Below, piece after piece: positions 57,584-64,000 of a DNA stretch of 64,000 bases (position 1 is its first letter; each line of letters starts with the position of its first letter). The notes under the pieces were generated by a model that had not been told where the DNA came from, did no database searches, and saw only the letters and a list, made by a program, of their open reading frames with translations. This DNA is from Octadecabacter arcticus 238 (lineage in GTDB: Bacteria > Pseudomonadota > Alphaproteobacteria > Rhodobacterales > Rhodobacteraceae): assembly GCF_000155735.2 (NCBI RefSeq), contig NC_020908.1:4587501-4651500 (forward strand). Direction: 5' to 3'. A program made the translations under genes and the position numbers.

Positions 57584-58212
57584 TTAGTAATTGGTCAAAA
57601 TTGTCTGGCTGTGTGGCAGATCATTGAGCGACATTTCGACGCCGCAGCCGAATTTCGGGTTCACTGACAGATAGCCCGGCTCACCCGGATTTATGAATTC
57701 AACGGGCGTGTCATCACTGTCGAACTGATCGTCAGACGTGATGTAGCTGCTCAACCCGCCGATAAACATGCGCCACTCGCGGCTGACGTACTCGGCACCT
57801 TCGCTTTTCCACATTTCGGTCCCTTCGGCATCGAAGGCCGTCAGTTCATATTGCGTGCGCAGCAACGTCACTCCATCGATCACAACACTCTCGCCCGTCA
57901 GGCGGTCAAAACCAACGTACTGACTGTCACCAATCTCACGGCTTTCCGTCGTAAAATCCCATGTGTCGATATCGCTCGTCATTAGCTCGGTCATCGACAT
58001 CGGATCAACGGAGCTCGGCGCTGCTCGCCGTTCTGGTCTTCATCGCAGCGGAAATAATGCGACACAGAACAACTAGAACTTTGGATCGTCAGATAGCCTT
58101 CGCATCCTTGCGGCAGCGAAAATTCTTGCGCGGCAACAGGGGCCGCCAACCCAATGAGGGATGTTCCTAAAACGGTCGTCCCAATCAATACTGCCAATGT
58201 TGTATTCATCAT
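57584..58212 (-). pseudogene. Secreted protein of unknown function, frameshifted
   Basis: The start near 58212 (MMNTTLAVLIGTTVLGTSLI) gives a signal peptide with cleavage near PVAAQEF, then a cysteine-bearing stretch (GCEGYLTIQSSSCSVSHYFRC). The frame stops at 57991 just as a second frame takes over (VDPMSMTELMTSDIDTWDFT) and runs to 57584. The two parts fit one ~205-residue periplasmic protein with a one-base shift near 58010-58030. I do not know the family. It lies between gltD and gltB; the shift may be a true mutation or a sequencing error. Confidence 0.62.
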
Positions 58213-58311
58213 TTCTTAACCCTCCACGTCAGCCACGCTGACTTATCGTGCACCTCGCTGCCACACAGTTGGTGTACAGGTTGTGTACAGACTGTGTACG
58301 CTTTGTGCGAC

Positions 58312-59772
58312 CTACTCAGCTGCCAACGCAGCGCCCTGATTGACGTATTCCAGAATGGCCTCAGCCGCGTCGCGCCCGTCTTTAATGGCCCAAACCACCA
58401 ATGATGCACCGCGCACAATGTCGCCCGCAGCATAGACACCCTCAAGGCTGGTTTGCCCTGTGGTAAATTCCGCCTTGATCGTGCCCCAACGGGTCACTTC
58501 CAATTCAGGCACACCCCAAAGCGTCGGGATGTCTTCGGGTTCAAAGCCCAGCGCCTGAACAACCAGATCGGCCTCTTCGATATAATCGCTGCCTTCAATC
58601 AATTCTGGCATCTGACGGCCCGTAGCGTCCGGCGCACCAAGACGCATTTTTTGCACCATCACGCCATCCACCTGATCCGCCGTCGCATCAGAGGTGCGCA
58701 AACTGGAAGAGAATCCCTTCGGCGCGCTCAACCAAACAAACTCAACACCTTCTTCTTTGGCGTTCTGAACTTCGCGCATCGATCCTGGCATGTTGGCTTC
58801 ATCACGACGATACAAACACTTCACCGACACCGCGTCCTGACGGATCGCCGTGCGCACGCAGTCCATCGCCGTGTCGCCACCACCGATCACGACGACCTTC
58901 TTGCCTTTGGCGTTCAGCTCACCGTTGTCGAATTCTTCGACATCATCCCCGAACGATTTGCGATTGCTGGCAGTAAGATAATCAATCGCCCGCACAATGC
59001 CCTCCGCACCCGCACCGGGCGCCTGCAAAGCCCTTGTTTTATAGACGCCTGTGGCAATCAGCACGGCCTCGTGCTTGCCGCGAATGGCGTCAAAGCTCAG
59101 GTCATCCCCGACGTCACAGTTCAATACAAACTCGACGCCACCATCTTCCAGCTGCGCCATGCGCTGCATGACAATGTCTTTCTCAAGCTTGAATCCGGGG
59201 ATGCCGTACATCATCAAACCGCCGCCGCGGTCGTAGCGATCATAAACTGTCACCTGCACACCCTGACGGCGCAGCATATCCGCCGCAGCAAGCCCACCGG
59301 GCCCAGCGCCAATAATGCCAACACTCTCGGCGCGTTCGGTATGCGGGCGGATCGGTTTGACCCAGCCTTTATCGAACGCCGTGTCGGTAATGTACTTTTC
59401 AACCGACCCGATGGTGACAGTGCCATGACCCGCCGTTTCGATCACACAGTTGCCTTCACAAAGGCGATCCTGCGGGCAAATACGGCCACAAATCTCGGGG
59501 AACGTGTTGGTCGCCTGCGCCATTTCATAGGCTTCTTCCAACCGACCCTCGGCGGTCAAGCGTAGCCAATCGGGAATGTTGTTGTGCAACGGGCAATGAG
59601 TCTGGCAATACGGCACGCCGCATTGACTACAACGGCTCGCCTGCTCGGCTGCTTTGGCCGTAGCGTACTCCGCGTAAATCTCTCCGAAATCTTCTTTACG
59701 TAGATTGGGCGTACGCTTCTCCGGCATGTCCCGCTCAACATTCGTAAACTTCAACATCTTTTGACCAGCCAC
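58312..59772 (-). CDS. gltD: Glutamate synthase [NADPH] small chain
   Basis: 486 residues from the GTG at 59772 (VAGQKMLKFTNVERDMPEKR), preceded by GGGAG. It oxidises NADPH and passes electrons through FAD and 4Fe-4S clusters to GltB. Cluster cysteines lie in CSQCGVPYCQTHCP and CGRICPQDRLCEGNC. The FAD motif is IGAGPGGLAAADML and the NADPH motif VVIGGGDTAMDC. Typical C-terminus GVYAAGDIVRGASLVVWAI. Same strand as gltB with a small gene between them. Confidence 0.96.
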   Translation of the reverse strand: MAGQKMLKFTNVERDMPEKRTPNLRKEDFGEIYAEYATAKAAEQASRCSQCGVPYCQTHCPLHNNIPDWLRLTAEGRLEEAYEMAQATNTFPEICGRICPQDRLCEGNCVIETAGHGTVTIGSVEKYITDTAFDKGWVKPIRPHTERAESVGIIGAGPGGLAAADMLRRQGVQVTVYDRYDRGGGLMMYGIPGFKLEKDIVMQRMAQLEDGGVEFVLNCDVGDDLSFDAIRGKHEAVLIATGVYKTRALQAPGAGAEGIVRAIDYLTASNRKSFGDDVEEFDNGELNAKGKKVVVIGGGDTAMDCVRTAIRQDAVSVKCLYRRDEANMPGSMREVQNAKEEGVEFVWLSAPKGFSSSLRTSDATADQVDGVMVQKMRLGAPDATGRQMPELIEGSDYIEEADLVVQALGFEPEDIPTLWGVPELEVTRWGTIKAEFTTGQTSLEGVYAAGDIVRGASLVVWAIKDGRDAAEAILEYVNQGAALAAE

Positions 59773-59898
59773 GCGACATTCTCCCAATCGAATTCCAAAC
59801 CAACCTTTTGTTTCGTCTATTTCAGAAACAAAGTCAGTACTAGATACCTATTTATGGTTTATTTTCTCCAACTGGCGGTGAATTGTCAATACCTACGC

Positions 59899-59941
59899 CC
59901 ATTATAGGGCCGATCCGGAACTATAATGGGTCTTTCCCTGC
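59899..59941. promoter_or_regulatory. Perfect 10-bp inverted repeat upstream of uppP
   Basis: CCCATTATAG (59899-59908) and CTATAATGGG (59932-59941) are exact complements separated by 23 bases, 44 bp before the uppP start. It could be an operator or an mRNA hairpin in the leader. The region 59788-59984 otherwise holds the promoters of gltD (minus) and uppP (plus). Confidence 0.45.
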
Positions 59942-59984
59942 GGTTCTGTTGGATTAGAAAGGCCTCACCGAATAAGAGGTTCCA

Positions 59985-60788
59985 ATGCCCTTCCTAACCC
60001 TCCTGCTTGCTGCGCTCATCCAGGGAATCACTGAATTCCTGCCCGTGTCATCGTCAGGACACCTTATTTTACTGCCGCAACTGACCGGAATGGCTGATCA
60101 GGGACAGGTTATCGACGTCGCTGTGCACGTCGGCACATTGTTCGCGGTGATCATATACTTCTGGAAAGATACCAGCGCCGCCTTGATCGGCCTGCCCCGC
60201 GTTCTGCGCGGCAAAATCGATACGTCAGGTGCGTTTATGGCGCTCTGCCTCATCATCGCGACGATTCCAGTGGTGATATTCGGAGTGATCCTAAAACTAA
60301 CGGGTCTTGATGACATGATGCGCAACATCACAGTCATCGGCTGGACCATGCTGATATTCGGCCTTGTGCTGTATTGGGCGGATCAAACCGTCAAAACCCA
60401 ACGCGAGGCAGACCAGTGGACACTACGCCACGCCCTCGCCATGGGGCTGTGGCAGGCTATAGCCCTCATCCCGGGTACATCACGATCCGGCATCACCATC
60501 ACCGCCGCGCGACGTCTGGGCTACAAACGCGAAGACAGCGCAAAGCTCTCCATGCTGATGTCGATCCCAACCATCATCGCATCCGGTGTTTTACTTGGGG
60601 CCGAGGTCGCAATTGACGCCGATGCCCAAGCCGCAAAAGACGGCGCAATTGCCGCCATACTTGCGTTCTTCGCCGCCCTCGTCGCGCTGTCCTTGATGAT
60701 GCGCTTGCTGCGATCCGTCAGCTTCACACCCTACGTGATCTACCGAGTCATTCTAGGCATCGTGCTGCTTGGCATTGCTTACGCCTAG
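59985..60788 (+). CDS. uppP: Undecaprenyl-diphosphatase
   Basis: 267 residues, an integral membrane enzyme (BacA/UppP) that recycles undecaprenyl diphosphate for cell-wall synthesis and gives bacitracin resistance when overproduced. Diagnostic motifs are QGITEFLPVSSSGHLIL (catalytic Glu and Ser/His) at about 14-30 and PGTSRSGITITAARRLG at about 163-179. About eight hydrophobic segments. An AGAGG ribosome site precedes the ATG. Confidence 0.95.
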   Translation: MPFLTLLLAALIQGITEFLPVSSSGHLILLPQLTGMADQGQVIDVAVHVGTLFAVIIYFWKDTSAALIGLPRVLRGKIDTSGAFMALCLIIATIPVVIFGVILKLTGLDDMMRNITVIGWTMLIFGLVLYWADQTVKTQREADQWTLRHALAMGLWQAIALIPGTSRSGITITAARRLGYKREDSAKLSMLMSIPTIIASGVLLGAEVAIDADAQAAKDGAIAAILAFFAALVALSLMMRLLRSVSFTPYVIYRVILGIVLLGIAYA

Positions 60789-60898
60789 CGTTTCGCAGTC
60801 GAGCAAAACATTCATCGAGAATGAACTTCGATCACGACTACGAGCTAGGTCCTAAGATTCTTGGCGTTTTCTTTGCTTCAGGGGGTTCGCAGAAACTC

Positions 60899-61876
60899 CT
60901 ACGTCTTCAAATTCTTGGCGCTTTCCTTGATAGCGTCATACTGCCCACTTGGGCGGAACCGCCACAGGTAGTCAGGCAAGACAGCTTCCATCGCAGTCGG
61001 AGTAATGCCCAGCGCCTCAAAGCTCTGCGCACCGTCGGACACGACGTTATCTATCCGTAGGTTTTTCACCTGATCAGCCGTAATAGGACCACGCACCAGA
61101 CCCAGCGACAAAGTGCGCCCTACCTTAAACCCGAACGCCATCATCCTTGCGGCAAAAAACGGGATATTCAGGACCAAACGACGACGGCGAATGATCGCCA
61201 ACATTTCGTTCATCAACTTGCGCATCGTGTGTACACTTGGCCCGCCAAGCTCAAACACACCCGTCGCGCGGCCTTGCACACCCATGACAGCGGCAGCCGC
61301 AACATCATCGACATAAACTGGTTGGAATTTCGTATCCGCGCCCACAATCGGCAACACCGGACCAAACCGCGACATGCCTGCAAAGCGATTGAAAAACCCG
61401 TCTTCATCGCCAAATATAATTGATGGACGCAGGATCATCGCATTCGGCATATGGGCCAGAACCCCCGCCTCGCCTGCGGCCTTCGTGCGTGCATATTCGC
61501 TTTCACTATCGGCGTCAGCACCGATGGCGGACATCTGCACCATTGCCCGAACACCCATCAACGCGGCGATCCGAGCGATCCGTTCTGCGCCACCGGCCTG
61601 CACGGCCTCAAACGTATTCTTGCCGATCTCGTCCAACACACCCACGCAGTTTACCACTGCATCTGAACCGTGCATCACAGACCGAACAGACTCGTCATCA
61701 CGAATGTTGCAAAACACAGGCTCTACCTGCCCGACAGCCCCGTAAGGCTTCACAAACATCGCCTCATTGGGATTACGAACCGCAACCCGCACACGCCAAC
61801 CATCCTTGGCCAAACGCCGCGCTATATAGCGTCCGACAAAACCGGATCCGCCGTAAACAGTGACAAGTTTGGACAT
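60899..61876 (-). CDS. NAD(P)-binding epimerase/dehydratase, NDUFA9-like
   Basis: A 325-residue atypical short-chain dehydrogenase of the complex I NDUFA9-like family common in alphaproteobacteria. The dinucleotide motif VTVYGGSGFVGRYIARRL is at residues 4-21, with AVVNCVGVL at about 74-82 and QMSAIGADADSESEYARTK at about 112-130 (the usual YxxxK position). Its role is probably structural or redox-related near the respiratory chain, unproven. It is convergent with uppP; the 60789-60898 gap holds no gene. Confidence 0.86.
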   Translation of the reverse strand: MSKLVTVYGGSGFVGRYIARRLAKDGWRVRVAVRNPNEAMFVKPYGAVGQVEPVFCNIRDDESVRSVMHGSDAVVNCVGVLDEIGKNTFEAVQAGGAERIARIAALMGVRAMVQMSAIGADADSESEYARTKAAGEAGVLAHMPNAMILRPSIIFGDEDGFFNRFAGMSRFGPVLPIVGADTKFQPVYVDDVAAAAVMGVQGRATGVFELGGPSVHTMRKLMNEMLAIIRRRRLVLNIPFFAARMMAFGFKVGRTLSLGLVRGPITADQVKNLRIDNVVSDGAQSFEALGITPTAMEAVLPDYLWRFRPSGQYDAIKESAKNLKT

Positions 61877-62073
61877 GGCTGAGTTCCCTCGAATGAGATG
61901 TATTCTGTGCCTTTACCTGCGTGCCCCTTGATAAACAAGGCGCATATAGGCGCAGTCCCCTCGCTTCTTTGGTTCAAAAATACCTATTCGACATTTGTAC
62001 TTAGGAAAACACTTCGGAATCGCGTTGACAGGTCGGCGAGACAGACTTAAAGCCAATATCACGTAATCTGTGC

Positions 62074-62159
62074 CCAGATGGCGGAATGGTAGACGCGCCA
62101 GCTTCAGGTGCTGGTGTCTGTATGGACGTGGAGGTTCGAGTCCTCTTCTGGGCACCACA
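62074..62159 (+). tRNA. tRNA-Leu (CAG anticodon)
   Basis: An 86-nt tRNA including an encoded CCA. Acceptor arms GCCCAGA and TCTGGGC pair perfectly. The anticodon stem CCAGC/GCTGG encloses the loop TTCAGGT (anticodon CAG). A long class-II variable arm precedes the T arm with GGTTCGAGTCC. The 3' half is a frequent integration site for islands, and accessory-looking DNA follows. Confidence 0.95.
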
Positions 62160-62733
62160 TAAATCGCGTAATGTGTTGATTTGTAATCATAAAATAAAAG
62201 ATTTAGTTTTTGTATCCCCCCAAATATCCCCCTAAGATCTTTTGCTCAAACAGGTTGAGCGACGGCCGACCGGATTTGCCCAAAAGAACCCCATCCTCGA
62301 TTAAGTGCTTGAAGAAAAATTTTTATGGCTGGCTTTGTCAGGGCGGTGTGACTGATTCGCGATAGTCTTCTACATCGGACGTCTTTTAGGCAAATGATAA
62401 AAAAATTTGCGAAGTAATGTGCATTCACACTAAGACGACACCAACGCAAACGTCTTCATCATAGGCAGCGGAGCTGGAGTCGATATGGGCGGAATGGCCG
62501 TTCGCTGGACATTGCCCCAAGGCCTGTTTAAGCGGCGGCCTCAACCGGTCGACGCAGCCCATGCATTGAAACGCTCTACGAGAGGTTCGCATCCCAGCGG
62601 TTTCCTTTATTTCTCATTAAGCTGTCTTGCGACGGCACTCTGCTTGACTATTTATCTAATGATGGCACGCGTTGATTGAAACTGACGAGCTAATGTGCTT
62701 TTTTCCGGTGAAATTAGCAGGAGTTTTTAAGAG
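62160..62733. other. Region after tRNA-Leu without a recognisable gene
   Basis: 574 bases with no convincing gene. CCCCCCAAATATCCCCCTAA at 62216 and a short minus-strand frame (62246-62449) are seen, but I find no integrase motif. The stretch could be the degenerate integration junction of an island. Confidence 0.4.
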
Positions 62734-64000
62734 GTGAATGTAAAACTTGAAGAAGTTTTCGGTATCCGGACCGAGGTGAACGATTATTCATACATCGACA
62801 GAGGCGGTCTTGACGAACAAATCTCGAAGTATGCAGGCCGTGACGTGCATATTGCGCTCCGTGGAGAGTCTAAGAGCGGCAAGAGTTGGTTGCGACAAAA
62901 GATATTCCAAAACGCCAACATCATTTCATGTCGACTGGGATTCACAAATAAAGAAATCTATACGCAAGTCTTATCGAACCTGGATATCTCATTAACCGTC
63001 GAAAAGAGTACCGCCGGGGAAGCAACTTTGTCTTTCAAAGGATCAAGCGAGATTGGTTGGAGTTGGCTTGCGAAAGCCAAAGGTGAGGCGAAGGCCAAGG
63101 GCACAATTGGGCAAACTGAAATAAAGAAAACAGTTGGACATGATGAGTTAGATTTCGATTTTCTTTCTAAGGTAATTAAAGCTTCTGGTCGGCGTGTCAT
63201 CATCGAAGACTTTCACTATCTTAGTGCAGATGTTCAGCGTCTTCTGGCACATGAACTGAAGACTTTTTGGGACTATGGCGTTTATTTCGTGATTGTCGGG
63301 GTCTGGCACCGCAAGAACTATATCACCTACCTGAATTCTGATGTGGCGGGCCGTATCCGTGAGTTTTCAGTCTATTGGTCCGCTCCTGAGCTTGAGGCTT
63401 CGATCACAAAGGGCGCTAAAGCACTCAACATAGAAATTTCACCTAAAATCAAGAAGAGCCTCGCGCGTGACAGTTTTAACAATGTGGGCATCCTTCAGTC
63501 TCTCGTCTTAGCATACTGTGACATACTTAACGTGCGCGAGCGACAGTCCGTCATCAAAGACTTTAGTAACACAAATGCTGTAGCTGATGCAGGCATGGCG
63601 TACGCCGAACAAATCGAAGCAGTTTACCAACTTTTTTCTGAGAATGTTTCGGACGGGATCAGGAAGCGAAAAAACTCTACGCAGATATATGCCTACGCGA
63701 TGCAGACTATCGTTGACGCGACCGATGCGGAACTTATCGATGGCTTGGCGCTTGATGATATCTACATGAGAACAAACGAAAAACAATCGCGGATTCAGAA
63801 GTCCAACCTGCGCACAATCCTGCGCAAATTTCGGGAAATTCAGGTTGATGACAGGGGTAAAGGCCTTGTTCTATCGTTCGATGATCTAACCGACACAATC
63901 ATGGTCGTGGATCGGGGCCTACTCTTCTATCGAAAGTACATGACGACAACGTGGCCCTTTGAACGCATAATAAAGGAAGCAGAAGAAACGAATACCGGCC
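62734..64000 (+). CDS. P-loop ATPase of unknown function (partial)
   Basis: At least 422 residues, running off the window. The GTG at 62734 is fixed by an in-frame TAA two codons upstream and GCAGGAG before it. The Walker A motif GESKSGKS lies at residues 44-51 and Walker B RRVIIEDFHYL with Asp159 at about 153-163. A Trp/His sensor-like stretch IVGVWHRKNYITYL follows near 185. It resembles STAND/AAA-type ATPases. A winged-helix-like C-terminal region may begin near residue 370. No signal peptide. It is the first gene after tRNA-Leu and may open a genomic island; a defence role is possible but cannot be shown without its partners. Confidence 0.7.
   Translation, partial: MNVKLEEVFGIRTEVNDYSYIDRGGLDEQISKYAGRDVHIALRGESKSGKSWLRQKIFQNANIISCRLGFTNKEIYTQVLSNLDISLTVEKSTAGEATLSFKGSSEIGWSWLAKAKGEAKAKGTIGQTEIKKTVGHDELDFDFLSKVIKASGRRVIIEDFHYLSADVQRLLAHELKTFWDYGVYFVIVGVWHRKNYITYLNSDVAGRIREFSVYWSAPELEASITKGAKALNIEISPKIKKSLARDSFNNVGILQSLVLAYCDILNVRERQSVIKDFSNTNAVADAGMAYAEQIEAVYQLFSENVSDGIRKRKNSTQIYAYAMQTIVDATDAELIDGLALDDIYMRTNEKQSRIQKSNLRTILRKFREIQVDDRGKGLVLSFDDLTDTIMVVDRGLLFYRKYMTTTWPFERIIKEAEETNTG

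Noticed and set aside
53925..59565. Plus-strand frames of up to 370 codons opposite gltB and gltD
   Set aside because: They are antisense shadows of highly conserved GC-rich genes with perfect domain matches on the minus strand.
62246..62449. 67-codon minus-strand frame after tRNA-Leu
   Set aside because: No ribosome site, no family resemblance and no integrase motif; treated as non-coding.

Overview
The window looks like an alphaproteobacterial chromosome of the Rhodobacteraceae (Roseobacter group). The housekeeping genes (gltBD, uppP, NDUFA9-like epimerase, tRNA-Leu) and the sugar/polyol catabolism genes fit that group. The very high load of insertion sequences recalls polar Octadecabacter-type genomes, but that genus guess is inference.

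Layout. (a) 1-7.7 kb: a minus-strand operon for a COG4091-type oxidoreductase and a thiamine-diphosphate 2-oxo-acid dehydrogenase (E1 alpha, E1 beta, start of E2). It diverges from a broken MalK/UgpC-type ABC ATPase, a PfkB-family kinase and two unrecognised genes. (b) 7.8-14.2 kb: a pile of nested IS elements (ISAs1, IS66, IS256, IS21, two IS630, IS110). (c) 14.3-23.2 kb: a carbohydrate/polyol cluster with a second PfkB kinase, a zinc dehydrogenase, a GlpD-like FAD dehydrogenase, a SorC-type regulator, a ribose-type ABC transporter and the stump of a third PfkB kinase. (d) 23.5-47.1 kb: a wrecked accessory region bounded by 29-bp inverted repeats starting TGTC, with a truncated tniQ next to the right end. 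Inside lie plasmid remnants (an initiator gene split by IS256, two iteron-like repeats), serine-recombinase fragments, many IS copies, and a reverse transcriptase gene overlapping a large secreted Calx-beta-like repeat autotransporter. (e) 43-52.8 kb: two inverted, nearly identical IS21 copies around an aldehyde dehydrogenase broken by another IS256. (f) 53-62.2 kb: ordinary chromosome: gltB, a frameshifted secreted protein, gltD, uppP, an epimerase and tRNA-Leu(CAG). (g) 62.7 kb to the end: a P-loop ATPase of unknown function, probably the edge of another island at the tRNA.

Regions a and c probably cooperate. An imported small polyol or sugar would be oxidised and phosphorylated (GlpD-like, zinc dehydrogenase, PfkB), and a C2/C3/C4 keto intermediate would feed the 2-oxo-acid dehydrogenase. 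The substrate cannot be read from sequence. The paralogous kinases (two intact, one vestigial) and a shared ATGTTCA/TGAACAT motif in the three promoter regions link the parts.

The most unusual item is the reverse transcriptase translationally coupled to the repeat autotransporter (34.1-42.5 kb). The autotransporter now carries an in-frame TAA and an IS256 insertion; removing the IS and one target duplication restores the frame exactly. Second is the TniQ-type transposon skeleton. Much of the rest is decay: at least ten genes are visibly broken by frameshift, stop codon, IS insertion or truncation.
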